Shown: positions 17,292 through 29,439 of the stretch, one piece after another | Position numbering within the stretch: position 1 is the stretch's first letter | How the letters are laid out: each line of letters opens with the position of its first letter | Assembly: GCF_025460765.1 (NCBI RefSeq) | Contig: NZ_JAMWEG010000008.1 | Location: forward strand, 1-64,000 | Reading direction: 5' to 3' | DNA: 64,000 nt | DNA from: Micromonospora sp. MA102 | GTDB taxonomy: Bacteria; Actinomycetota; Actinomycetes; Mycobacteriales; Micromonosporaceae | Position numbers and translations under genes: made by a program | The notes under the pieces: model-generated | Told to the model about the DNA's origin: nothing | The model's database searches: none | The model's input: the letters and a program-made list of their open reading frames with translations, nothing else

Positions 17292-18662
17292 GTGTCCGAC
17301 GAGCGACCCGCCCAGGAGGGGCCGGCCACGTTCCGCGACGTTTTCGGCCTCGCGGAGTTCCGGGTCCTCTTCATGGCAAGCGCTCTGTCCTGGATCGGTG
17401 ACTACGTCGCGAAGGCGGCGGTGACCGTCCTCGTCTACCGGCAGACCGACTCGGTGGCGCTGTCCGCCGCCGCGTTCGCGGCGAGCTACCTGCCCTGGCT
17501 GGTCGGCGGTCCACTGCTCTCCGCGCTCGCCGAGCGCTACCGGTACCGGCAGGTCATGGTGGCCTGCGACGTGGTCCGGATGCTCCTCATGGTGCTGGTC
17601 GCCCTGCCCGGGGTGCCGCCCTGGGCGGTCCTCGCCCTGATCTTCGCCGCCACGCTGGCCAACCCGCCGAGCCAGGCCGCCCGGTCCGCGCTGATGCCCC
17701 AGATCCTCGCGGGCGACCGGCTGGTGGTCGGCCTGTCGGTCTCGGTGAGCAGCGGGCAGGCCGCCCAGGTCCTCGGCTACCTGCTCGGCGCGGCGGTGGC
17801 GGCGGTCAACCCGGCCGCCGCGCTGCTGATCAACGCGGCCACCTTCGGCATCTCCGCGGCGCTGGTCCGCTTCGGCCTGCGGGACCGGCCGCCGGCCATG
17901 ACCGAGGCGCACCGCAGCCACCTGCTGCGGGAGACCGCGGAGGGGTTCCGCCTCGTCTTCGGCCGCCCGGTGCTGCGCGCCATCGCCGTGCTGGTGTTCA
18001 GCGCGATGGTCTTCTCGATCGTCCCCGAGGGGCTCGCCGCGGCCTGGGCCGCCGAGCGGGCCGGGGACGGCATGGACACCGGCACCGCCCAGGCGGTCAT
18101 CATGGCCGCCAACCCGGTCGGCTACGTGCTCGGCGGGCTCGCCGTCGGGCGGTTCGTCGGCCCGGCCCGCCGGCTGACCCTGATGCGTCCGCTGGCGGTG
18201 ATCGCCCCGGCGGTGCTGGTCCCGGCGCTGCTCGACCCGCCGCCGGTGGTGGTGGCGCTCCTCGCCGCCGCGTGCGGCTTCGCGGTGGCGGGGCTCATCC
18301 CGGTCGCCAACGGTCTCTTCGTCCAGGCCCTGCCGGAGGGCTACCGGGCCCGGGCGTTCGGTGTGATGGCCAGCGGCACCCAGATCATCCAGGGCGCCGC
18401 CGTGCTGGCCACCGGGGCGCTCGCCGAGCGGTTCGCGATCCCCTCGGTGGTCGGCGTGTGGAGCGCCGCAGGCGTGCTGCTGATGCTCCTCGCGGTGCTC
18501 ACCTGGCCGCGCCCGGCCACCGTCGAGGCGGCCGTCGCGGCCGCCCGGGCGGAATCCGCGGCCACGGCCGCCCGCGACGGGAGCGGCGGCCACACCCCGG
18601 GGCGAGGGCTGGCGGGCGACCGGTCCGGCGACCGCAGCCGGCGCCGGCACGCGGTGACCTGA
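17292..18662 (+). CDS. Major facilitator superfamily transporter
   Basis: A 456-residue polytopic protein of the MFS-3 (EntS/macrolide-efflux-like) type, with about 11-12 hydrophobic helices. The cytosolic loop motif LLSALAERYRYRQVM between helices 2 and 3 is clear. It probably exports a small hydrophobic compound; the substrate is unknown. The GTG at 17292 is preceded by GGAGG five bases upstream, better than the ATG at 17280. The C-terminal tail is Arg-rich and is partly duplicated downstream (63-bp tandem repeat). No regulator gene adjoins it. Confidence 0.85.
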   Translation: MSDERPAQEGPATFRDVFGLAEFRVLFMASALSWIGDYVAKAAVTVLVYRQTDSVALSAAAFAASYLPWLVGGPLLSALAERYRYRQVMVACDVVRMLLMVLVALPGVPPWAVLALIFAATLANPPSQAARSALMPQILAGDRLVVGLSVSVSSGQAAQVLGYLLGAAVAAVNPAAALLINAATFGISAALVRFGLRDRPPAMTEAHRSHLLRETAEGFRLVFGRPVLRAIAVLVFSAMVFSIVPEGLAAAWAAERAGDGMDTGTAQAVIMAANPVGYVLGGLAVGRFVGPARRLTLMRPLAVIAPAVLVPALLDPPPVVVALLAAACGFAVAGLIPVANGLFVQALPEGYRARAFGVMASGTQIIQGAAVLATGALAERFAIPSVVGVWSAAGVLLMLLAVLTWPRPATVEAAVAAARAESAATAARDGSGGHTPGRGLAGDRSGDRSRRRHAVT

Positions 18663-18754
18663 CTCCCGCCGGGAGGTGGGCGTGGGCCGCCCGACCGCAG
18701 CCGGCACCGGCACGCGGTGACCTGACTCCCGCCGGGAGGTGGGCGTGGGCCGCC
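18629..18754. repeat. 63-bp tandem duplication across the MFS gene stop codon
   Basis: Two adjacent 63-bp copies (18629-18691 and 18692-18754) appear to differ by one base near the start. The first contains the last codons and TGA of the transporter gene; the second is a non-coding ghost copy ending 21 bases before the globin start. Confidence 0.85.
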
Positions 18755-18775
18755 CCCCGGGCGGCACCTGGCAGG

Positions 18776-19195
18776 ATGGATGGCGTGACTTCCCCAGGCG
18801 AGTCGATGACCCTCTTCGAGGCGATCGGCGGCGAACCCGCCTTCCGTAAGCTGGTGGACGAGTTCTACGTCGGTGTCGCCACCGACCCGCTGCTGCGGCC
18901 CATGTACCCGGAGGAGGACCTCGGCCCCGCGGCCGACCGGCTGACCCTCTTCCTCATCCAGTACTGGGGTGGCCCGCACACCTACTCGGAGCAGCGTGGC
19001 CACCCGCGGCTGCGGATGCGGCACGCACCGTTCCGGATCGGCGCGGTTGAGCGGGACGCCTGGCTGCACCACATGCGCCGGGCGGTGGACCGCCTGGACC
19101 TGCCTCCGCAGCTCGCCGCCGCGCTCTGGGACTATCTGGAGCGGGCCGCCTACTTCATGGTGAACGTGATGGAGGACCCGGCGGCCGAGAGCTGA
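18776..19195 (+). CDS. glbO: Group II truncated haemoglobin (trHbO)
   Basis: A globin of 139 residues from this start. Family hallmarks are LRPMYPEEDLGPA, the QYWGGPHTYSEQRGHPRLRMRHAPFRI block with the proximal His in RMRHAPF, and Trp G8 in DAWLHHM. In mycobacteria such globins bind O2 tightly and are linked to respiration and protection against reactive nitrogen species. The start is uncertain: ATG 18776, GTG 18785 and ATG 18806 are all possible and none has a strong ribosome site. Confidence 0.9.
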   Translation: MDGVTSPGESMTLFEAIGGEPAFRKLVDEFYVGVATDPLLRPMYPEEDLGPAADRLTLFLIQYWGGPHTYSEQRGHPRLRMRHAPFRIGAVERDAWLHHMRRAVDRLDLPPQLAAALWDYLERAAYFMVNVMEDPAAES

Positions 19196-19200
19196 CCGGG

Positions 19201-19232
19201 CGCCGCTGGGCGGCCGGGGCCGCCCGGCGGCG
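19201..19232. terminator. Hairpin between convergent glbO and YbjN-like genes
   Basis: Nested inverted repeats (CGCCG/CGGCG outside, GGGCGGCC/GGCCGCCC inside) fill the gap between the two convergent stops. It could serve both strands. Confidence 0.6.
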
Positions 19233-19748
19233 TCAGAGCAGGGCGCCCTCGTCGTGCAGCCAGTCGACGAAGGTGGTGGCCACCGCGGCGCCGCAGTCGA
19301 GCATCTCGACCAGCAGCGCGTCGTGGGTGCCGGCGCCGAGCGGGACCTGCAGCTCCGCGTAGATGGGCAGTTGGCCGCGCTCGGTCGGGTCGCCGATGTA
19401 GGCCTTGCAGAACCGCCGGGTGTGGTTCCACTCGTTGACCACCCGGTAGGCGCGGTCGGCCCAGTCCGGCGGGACGGTCGCGTGTGGCCGGGCCCGCATC
19501 ACCAGGATCTCGTCCTCGGGGCCCTCCAGGGTGACCAGCACCGCGTGCCGCTCCCACATGGCCAGCAGGTTCCCGTCGCCGTCGGCCAGGTAGCGCACGT
19601 CGAGCAGGTCGAGCGCGTCGCAGACCCGGCGGAGGGTGACCGGTGCGACCGTTGCCGGCATGTCGGCGATCACGGGCCGCTCGGCGGCCGCCGCGTCGTC
19701 CGCCGGCTGACGGGGGGTCGGTGGCCCGACCCGGACGGTGTCATCCAC
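19233..19748 (-). CDS. YbjN-domain protein
   Basis: A 171-residue protein with a YbjN/type III secretion chaperone-like alpha-beta domain in its C-terminal 120 residues (VTLRRVCDALDLLDVRYLADGDGN, then RAYRVVNEWNHTRRFCKAY). Such proteins are common in actinobacteria with no firm biochemical role. I chose GTG at 19748; the frame extends to 19820 but no ribosome site supports the longer form. Convergent with glbO. Confidence 0.7.
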   Translation of the reverse strand: MDDTVRVGPPTPRQPADDAAAAERPVIADMPATVAPVTLRRVCDALDLLDVRYLADGDGNLLAMWERHAVLVTLEGPEDEILVMRARPHATVPPDWADRAYRVVNEWNHTRRFCKAYIGDPTERGQLPIYAELQVPLGAGTHDALLVEMLDCGAAVATTFVDWLHDEGALL

Positions 19749-19951
19749 TGTGATCCCGCTTCGAGTTTCCGGGTCGCCGCCGCCACCGGCGGGACCTGGG
19801 CGCCATGACCACCACGGCATCGCTCGCGCACCTCACTCCCCAGCGGATCCAGTCGCCTACGGTGCGTTGGATCCGAGGATGGACGGTACCCGGACAGCCG
19901 GCAGGAGGCATCCCCCCAACGGCTGCCCCAAACCGGAAGAACGACCAGGGG

Positions 19952-20620
19952 TCATCCGTTCGGATGAACCCCGATAGGCGTCAGTGCCAGGTCCGCGACC
20001 TTCCGCGACCAGGCCGCCCCGTACGGTCCGACGAGCCCGACCCAACGGCCGGCGACCCGTACCTGAACGTCGCCGGCGCCGAGGAAGCCCATCCGAACCA
20101 GCCCCTGCACCAGCCGCTGCGGCACCTCCACCGGGGCGTCCGGCGTCTCGTCCGGGGTCACCACCACCGCGACGTGGTCCAGCAGCGCGTCCCGCAGCGC
20201 CCGCTGGCCCACCGCCCGACCCGCCACGCCGTGGGTGGCCGCCTCGCGCAGCGTCCCCGCCGCCGCGGCGGCGATCCGCTGGACCTCGGCGGCGGGCAGC
20301 GCCTCCACCGGCCGGCTGGCCGCCGGCGGCAGCGGCCAGCGCCACCCGTCGTCCCGGCGCCGGGGCAGGGTGTCGCCACCCGCCGACAGCTCCGCCAGCA
20401 GCTCCCCCGCCGCCACCGTGACGTCGCCCGGCGCCGTGCCCGTGACGGTCCGGACCACGAGCACGTCCCACGGCAGCCGGGCCCACAGGGCCGTGCGCCC
20501 GGCACCCGGCACCGGCCGGAGCCGGACCAGGGTGCCCGGGTCCAGCCGGACCAGGCGGGCCAGGAAGGCGCCCGCGTCGGGCACCCCGCCCAGCCCGTGC
20601 CCGGTGGCCGCCGTGGTCAT
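19952..20620 (-). CDS. Conserved hypothetical protein coupled to a thioesterase gene
   Basis: A 222-residue soluble protein with no signal peptide or membrane helix and no family I recognise. It is Ala/Val/Arg-rich with a probable alpha-beta fold. Its ATG at 20620 overlaps the thioesterase stop codon by four bases, so both are translated from one message after ettA. The function may be linked to ribosome or acyl-thioester metabolism, but that is a guess from position only. Confidence 0.65.
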   Translation of the reverse strand: MTTAATGHGLGGVPDAGAFLARLVRLDPGTLVRLRPVPGAGRTALWARLPWDVLVVRTVTGTAPGDVTVAAGELLAELSAGGDTLPRRRDDGWRWPLPPAASRPVEALPAAEVQRIAAAAAGTLREAATHGVAGRAVGQRALRDALLDHVAVVVTPDETPDAPVEVPQRLVQGLVRMGFLGAGDVQVRVAGRWVGLVGPYGAAWSRKVADLALTPIGVHPNG

Positions 20621-21052
20621 CCGGGCAGTCCCGGCGCGTACCGGAGCAGGAAGGCCCGCTCGTCCGCGGAGATCCGGCGGGGCCGCTGCGCGGCCAGGTC
20701 GAACGGGACCAGCACCGAGCGCGCCCGGCTGGCCAGCACGTCGCGGTCGTAGAGCTCGTACGCGATGGTGAAGGAGGCCGCCCGGATCTCCTCCACCCAC
20801 AGCTCGATCCGCACCGTCGGGGCCGCCTCCGCGGTGGCCCGGCCCAGCGCGTAGTCGACCGGGCGCAGGTAGTCGACCTCGTGCCGGCGGATGACCACCC
20901 CGTCGGCGAACGAGCCCACTCCCCACGCCCGGCCGCCGGCGAACATCATCGCCACCCGCGCCTCCTCGTAGAGCGTGAGGAAGCGGGCGTTGTTGACGTG
21001 GCCGTACGCGTCCAGGTCGGACCAGCGCAGCGCGCAGTCGTAGACGAACCGG

Positions 21053-21060
<8 letters not shown>
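20617..21060 (-). CDS. Hotdog-fold acyl-CoA thioesterase (4HBT type)
   Basis: A 147-residue single hotdog-domain protein. The catalytic Asp region is WSDLDAYGHVNNARFLTLYEEAR near residues 14-36, as in 4-hydroxybenzoyl-CoA thioesterases and YbgC. It would hydrolyse acyl-CoA; the substrate is unknown. The GTG start at 21060 lies inside the ettA gene end (eight-base overlap) and has no clear ribosome site, implying coupled translation from ettA. Confidence 0.85.
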
Positions 21061-22729
<1,669 letters not shown>

Positions 22730-23036
22730 GGTGCGGGCTACCTCCGTCGGTTGCGATCGCGAGCTACGGGCGCGGGCGCGGGCTGCGAGGTCCGCCCGCC
22801 GCCGCCGGCCGGGGCCGGCCGCGCGCACGCCATTGTCAATCCTGACAGGTACGCCCCGGTCCGCCCACATCACCCCGCCCCCGAGTGCGCGGCGCGCCGC
22901 CGCTGTCGACAAGATCACGATGTGGATTCGGCGCTTCCGGGACGGGTAGGGAACTCCGGCACGGGGCAACAGAGGCCGCAGCTACGCTCAGTACGCTCAG
23001 CGCGGTGGACCCGTCAGCAACCGGAGGTGGCCGATC
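22730..23036. promoter_or_regulatory. Divergent ettA-otsA intergenic region
   Basis: This 307-bp gene-free stretch holds a perfect TGTCA-N4-TGACA palindrome (22834-22847) about 105 bases before ettA. A tandem 9-mer TACGCTCAG at 22983-23000 lies before otsA; each copy contains a TANNNT -10-like hexamer. Nothing else was recognised. Confidence 0.5.
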
Positions 23037-24433
<1,397 letters not shown>

Positions 24434-24437
<4 letters not shown>

Positions 24438-27034
24438 GCTCCTCTCCCACCACCACTCCGCCCGGCGGGGTGATGGATCCCGAGCTGCGCGCCGCGATCG
24501 GCCGCATCGCCCGGGTCCCCCAGCTCCTGGTCGCCTGCGACTACGACGGCACCCTGGCGCCGATCGTCGAGGATCCGAGCAAGGCCGTGCCGCTGCCGGA
24601 GTCGGTGGCCGCGGTGCGCGCTCTCGCGTCCCTGCCGCAGACCAGCGTCGCCGTGGTGTCCGGCCGCGCCCTGCGTGACCTGGCCACGCTCTCCCGGCTG
24701 CCCAGCGAGGTGCACCTGGTCGGCAGCCACGGCTCGGAGTTCGACATCGGCTTCGTCGAGCGGCTGACCCCGGAGCTGATCGCGGTCCGCCACCGGCTCC
24801 GCAACGAGTTGCGGGAGATCGCCGCGGCCCACCCGGGCATCCGCCTGGAGCGCAAGCCGGCCAGCGTCGCGGTGCACACCCGCGGGGTGGACCCGCAGAT
24901 CGCCGCCGCGGCCATCGAGGCGGTCCGCAGCGGCCCCGCCACCTGGGGGGACGTCACCGTCACCCAGGGCAAGGAGGTCATCGAGCTGTCGGTGGTGGCG
25001 ACCCACAAGGGCACCGCCGTCGACCAGCTCCGCACCCAGCTCGCGGCCAGCGCGGTGCTGTTCATCGGCGACGACGTCACCGACGAGAACGCCTTCGGCA
25101 ACCTGCACGGGCCGGACGTCGGCATCAAGATCGGCCCCGGCGACACCCGGGCCGACTTCCGGGTGGCCGAGCCCATCGAGGCAGCCCGGGCGCTGGGCCT
25201 ACTGCTGGAGACCCGGCGGCACTGGCTCTTCGGCGAGCGGGCGGTGCCGATCGAGCGCCACTCGATGCTGGCCAACGGCCGCACGGTCGCGCTGGTCACC
25301 CCCGAAGCCAAGATCACCTGGCTGTGTCACCCGAAGCCGGACTCGGCGGCGATCTTCGCCGACCTGGTCGGCGGCAGCCCGGCCGGGCACTTCACGGTCG
25401 GCCCGCAGCGCGGCGGCATCCCGCTGGGCCAGCGCTACCGCAGCAACACCATGACGGTGGAGACCCGCTGGTCCGGCTTGACCGTGACCGACTGGCTGGA
25501 CCTGCCGGCGAGGGAGACCACGCCGGACGACCCGGCGGTCGTCACCGGCGACTCGACGCTGGTCCGGGTGCTCAGCGGCAGCGGGCGGGCCCGGATCGAG
25601 TTCGCACCGCGCCCCGAGTTCGGCCAGGTCGCCGTGCAGCTCCAGCCGCTGGACGACGGGCTGCTGGTGCTCGGCTCCAACGAGCCGGTGGCCCTCTACT
25701 CGCCGGGCGTCGAGTGGGAGGTCACCAACGACGCCGGCTACGAGACCGCCAAGGCCGTCGTGGACCTGTCGGCCGCCGGCGGACAGGTGGTGCTGGAGCT
25801 GCGCTTCGGCACCCAGAGCCTCGAACACCACCGGGTGCCCATCCACGAGCGGCAGGCCGCCGCCGAGCAGCCCTGGAAGGACTGGGTGGCCTCGCTGCGG
25901 CTGCCCGGCACGGCCCGCGACCTGGTGGCCCGCAGCGCGCTCACCCTGCGCGGGCTCTGCCACGAGCCGACCGGCTCGATCCTCGCCGCGGCGACCACCT
26001 CCCTCCCCGAGGAGCTGGGCGGCGTCCGCAACTGGGACTACCGCTACTGCTGGCTGCGGGACGCGGCCATGACCGCCCGCGCGCTTGTCGACCTCGGCTC
26101 CACCGAGGAGGCCGAGGGCCTGCTGCGCTGGGTCGACGGCGTCATCGACCGCACCGGCGGGCACCCGGAGCGGCTGCACCCGCTCTACACGGTCGACGGC
26201 TACGAGCTGGGCGCCGAGGCGGTCATCGACACCCTGCCCGGCTACGCCGGCTCCCGGCCGGTCCGGGTCGGCAACCTCGCCAACCACCAGCTCCAGCTCG
26301 ACGTCTTCGGGCCGGTCGCGGACCTGATCGCCGCGGTGGCCGACGCCCGGGGCTCGGTCCGCGACGACGAGTGGCGGGTGCTGGAGAACATGGTCGAGGC
26401 GGTCCGCCGCCGCTGGCACGAGCCCGACCACGGCATCTGGGAGGCCCGCCTCCCGCCCCGGCACCACGTCTTCTCCAAGGTCATGCTCTGGATGACCGTC
26501 GACCGGGCGCTGCACGTCGTGCGGCAGCACGGCGGCGAGGACCGGCCGGAGTGGGTCGAGCTGCGCGACCGGATCGCCGACAACGTGCTGGAGCACGGCT
26601 GGCACCCGGAGGTCGAGGCCTACAGCGTCGCCTACGGGTACGAGGAGATGGACGCCTCGTCGCTCTGGATCGGCATCTCGGGGCTGCTCGCCGGGGACGA
26701 CCCGCGCTTCCTGTCCACGGTGCTGAAGATCGAGGCGGAGCTGCGCAGCGGCCCGGTCGTCTACCGCTACCACTGGGACGACGGCCTGCCCGGCCGGGAG
26801 GGCGGCTTCCACATCTGCACGGCGTGGCTGATCGAGGCGTACCTGCGCACCGGTCGGCGCAGCGACGCGGAGGAGCTGTTCGCCCAGATGGTCGACACGG
26901 CCGGGCCGACCGGGCTGCTCCCCGAGCAGTACGACCCGCTGGCCGAGCGCGGGCTGGGCAACCACCCGCAGGCCTACAGCCACCTCGGGCTGATCCGCTG
27001 CGCCCTGATGCTGGACAACATGCTCAAGCAGTGA
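24434..27034 (+). CDS. otsB: Trehalose-6-phosphate phosphatase fused to a GH15 domain
   Basis: An 866-residue fusion. Residues about 14-258 are an OtsB HAD phosphatase ([11 protein letters not shown] nucleophile motif, then [12 protein letters not shown] metal-binding motif). From about 275 to the end is a GH15 glucoamylase/trehalase-like (alpha/alpha)6 domain: [20 protein letters not shown], and Glu-rich [15 protein letters not shown]. Mycobacterial GH15 relatives (Rv2402 type) are trehalases. The protein could therefore both make and split trehalose, or act on another alpha-glucoside. GTG at 24434 has GGAGG four bases upstream and overlaps the otsA stop. Confidence 0.93.
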
Positions 27035-27051
27035 CCTGACCGGCCACGACG

Positions 27052-27081
27052 GCGGCCCGGGACCGACCGGTCCCGGGCCGC
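27052..27081. terminator. Bidirectional terminator between otsB-GH15 and cysG
   Basis: A perfect 13-bp stem (27052-27064 with 27069-27081) closes on a GACC loop and lies between two convergent genes. There is no U-tract, as is usual in high-GC actinobacteria. Confidence 0.8.
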
Positions 27082-27089
27082 TCGCGTAC

Positions 27090-28313
27090 TCAGGTGTCGA
27101 GCGCGCCGACGACGTCGCCGACCACGACGATGGCGGGTGGGCGCAGGCCGGCGGACGCCACGTCGGCGGCCACCGCGCCGAGGGTCGAGCGGAGGGTCCG
27201 CTGCCCGCTGGTGGTGCCCTCCTGGATCACCGCGGCCGGGGTGTCCGCCGGTCTGCCGTGCGCCACGAGGGCGGCGCTGATCGCCGCGAGGTTCTTCAGG
27301 CCCATGAGGATCACCAGGGTGCCGCGCAGGCCGGCCAGGGACTCCCACCGGACCAGGGAATCGGGCGAGTCCGGCGCGACGTGCCCGGAGACCACGGTGA
27401 ACTCGTGCGCCACGGCGCGGTGCGTGACCGGCACCCCGGCCGCCGCGGGCACCGAGATCGCGCTGGTCACCCCGGGCACCACGGTCACCGGCACGCCCGC
27501 CTCGGCGCAGGCCAGCAACTCCTCGCCGCCCCGGCCGAAGACGTACGGGTCGCCGCCCTTGAGCCGGACCACGACCTTCCCCGCCCGGGCGCGGTCCACC
27601 AGGATCCGGTTGATCTCCTCCTGGGCCCGGGCCGGCCCGTACGGGATCTTGGAGGCGTCGACCAGCTCGACGTCCGCCCGCAGCTCGTCGAGGAGCAGCC
27701 CGGGAACGAGCCGGTCGGCGACCACCACGTCCGCCTCGGTGAGCAGCCGCCAGCCCTTCACGGTGATCAGCTCGGGGTCGCCGGGCCCCGCCCCGACGAG
27801 CGCCACCCGCCCGCCGGCCGCGACGCCGGGCGCCTCGGCGGGCGCCAGCACGGGGTCCGTCCGCGCACCCAGCAGTTCGCGGATCGCGTCGCGGACGCTC
27901 ATGGCGCGGCGGGGGTCGCCGCCGCCGAGCACCGCCACGGTGACCGGTCCGTGCCGGGTCACCGCGGGGGTCCACGCGGTGGCGGCGGTCCGATCGTCGG
28001 CACGGACACAGAAGATGCGCCGTTCGGCGGCGGCGGCGCTGACCGAGGCCGCGGCGATCCGGTCGTCCACGGCCACCTGGACCAGCCAGGCGCCGTCCAG
28101 GTCGTCCGGGACGAACCGGCGTGGCTCCCAGCGCAGCCGGCCGGCGTCCACATGCGCCCGCAGCGCCGGGGTCAGCTCCGGCGCCACCAGCAGGACGTCC
28201 GCCCCGGCGTCGAGCAGCGCGGGCACCCGCCGGGTGGCCACCGCTCCCCCGCCGACCACGACCACCCGCCGCCCGGCCAGCCGCAACCCGAGCGGGTACG
28301 GGTTGCCGCTCAC
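27090..28313 (-). CDS. cysG: Siroheme synthase: precorrin-2 dehydrogenase plus uroporphyrinogen-III methyltransferase
   Basis: A 407-residue two-domain enzyme. Residues 1-150 form the NAD-dependent precorrin-2 dehydrogenase part (VVVVGGGAVATRRVPALLDAGADV). Residues about 168-400 are the SAM uroporphyrinogen-III C-methyltransferase (VALVGAGPGDPELITVKGW, VVRLKGGDPYVFGRGGEE, VVPGVTSAISVPAAAGVPVTHR). It supplies precorrin-2 for siroheme or cobalamin. It lies downstream of cobT in the same direction, 52 bases apart. The GTG start at 28313 has a weak ribosome site. Confidence 0.93.
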   Translation of the reverse strand: MSGNPYPLGLRLAGRRVVVVGGGAVATRRVPALLDAGADVLLVAPELTPALRAHVDAGRLRWEPRRFVPDDLDGAWLVQVAVDDRIAAASVSAAAAERRIFCVRADDRTAATAWTPAVTRHGPVTVAVLGGGDPRRAMSVRDAIRELLGARTDPVLAPAEAPGVAAGGRVALVGAGPGDPELITVKGWRLLTEADVVVADRLVPGLLLDELRADVELVDASKIPYGPARAQEEINRILVDRARAGKVVVRLKGGDPYVFGRGGEELLACAEAGVPVTVVPGVTSAISVPAAAGVPVTHRAVAHEFTVVSGHVAPDSPDSLVRWESLAGLRGTLVILMGLKNLAAISAALVAHGRPADTPAAVIQEGTTSGQRTLRSTLGAVAADVASAGLRPPAIVVVGDVVGALDT

Positions 28314-28365
28314 GTCGTCGCCGTCCCGCGGCGACGGAACAGGCTGAACCGGAGAAGGCGCCCGC

Positions 28366-29439
28366 TCACTTCTCGGCCACTCCCGCCGAGTCGAAGGTGG
28401 CGACCTCGTGCAGCACCCGGACCGCGCCGGTCACGACGGGCAGCGCGAGCAGCGCGCCGGTGCCCTCACCGAGCCGCAGCCCGAGGTCGATCAGCGGGTC
28501 CAGCCCGAGGTGCCGCAGCGCGGCCGTGGCGCCCGGCTCGGCCGAGCGGTGCCCGGCGACCATGGCGCCGACCGCGTCCGGCGCGAACGCGGCGGCCGCC
28601 AGCGCGGCGCTGACCGCGATGACGCCGTCCAGCAGCACCGGGACGCGGCGCGCGGCGGCGCCGAGGATGAGCCCGGCGAGCGCGGCGTGCTCCAGGCCGC
28701 CGACCGTGGCCAGCACCCCGAGCGGGTCGGCCGGATCGGGCGCGTGCCGGTCCAGCGCGGCCCGCACCACGCCGACCTTGCGGGCGTACGTCTCGTCGTC
28801 CACCCCGGTGCCCCGCCCGGTCGCCGCGGCCGGGTCGACCCCGGTGAACGCGGCGATCAGCGCGGCGGCCGGGGTGGTGTTGCCGATGCCCATGTCCCCG
28901 GTGAGCAGGATGCCCGCCCCGGCGTCGACCAGTTCCCCGGCCACCCGGATGCCCACCTCCACGGCCGCGCGGGCCTCGTCGCGGGTGAGCGCGGCGGTGA
29001 CCGTGAGGTCCCGGGTGCCGGGCCGCACGTTCGCGGCGACCAGGCGGGGGCCGGCCGGGTCGGCGGCGGGGTCGGCGGGGAGCGGGGTGGCCACACCGAC
29101 GTCCACCACGGTGACCGAGGCGCCGGCCTGCCGGGCGAACGCGTTGACCACCGCGCCGCCGGCCAGGAAGTTGCCGATCATCTGCGCTGTGACCTCCTGC
29201 GGCCACGGGGTGACGCCCTGGGCGTGCACGCCGTGGTCGCCCGCGAAGATCGCCACCGCGGCCGGCTCGGGCAGCGGCGGCGGGCAGGTCCCGGCGAGGC
29301 CGGCGAGCCGTACGGAGAGCGGCTCCAGGGCGCCGAGTGAGCCGGCGGGCTTGGTCAGCCGGCCGTGGAGTTCGCGGGCCGCGGCCATGGCGGCCTCGTC
29401 GAGCGGCCGGATCGCCGCGACGGTGGACTCCAACATCAT
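28366..29439 (-). CDS. cobT: Nicotinate-nucleotide-dimethylbenzimidazole phosphoribosyltransferase
   Basis: A 357-residue CobT enzyme that activates dimethylbenzimidazole to alpha-ribazole phosphate for the lower ligand of cobalamin. Family motifs: GDHGVHAQGVTPWPQEVTAQM near residues 67-90, LLTGDMGIGNTTPAAA near 177-192, and the catalytic-Glu region DLGLRLGEGTGALLALP near 320. Two ATG codons in tandem (29439 first) follow GGAGGC. The first overlaps the upstream cobC-like stop by four bases. Confidence 0.95.
   Translation of the reverse strand: MMLESTVAAIRPLDEAAMAAARELHGRLTKPAGSLGALEPLSVRLAGLAGTCPPPLPEPAAVAIFAGDHGVHAQGVTPWPQEVTAQMIGNFLAGGAVVNAFARQAGASVTVVDVGVATPLPADPAADPAGPRLVAANVRPGTRDLTVTAALTRDEARAAVEVGIRVAGELVDAGAGILLTGDMGIGNTTPAAALIAAFTGVDPAAATGRGTGVDDETYARKVGVVRAALDRHAPDPADPLGVLATVGGLEHAALAGLILGAAARRVPVLLDGVIAVSAALAAAAFAPDAVGAMVAGHRSAEPGATAALRHLGLDPLIDLGLRLGEGTGALLALPVVTGAVRVLHEVATFDSAGVAEK

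Noticed and set aside
15885..18662. A 925-codon frame suggesting a fused channel-transporter protein
   Set aside because: The first part is out of frame with the MscS gene and low-complexity; the MFS protein has its own GTG with GGAGG at 17292.
19749..19951. Inverted repeat GGATCCA/TGGATCC (19845-19874) and a small plus-strand ORF
   Set aside because: Seven-base arms with a 16-base loop and an ORF without a ribosome site or similarity are within chance expectation.
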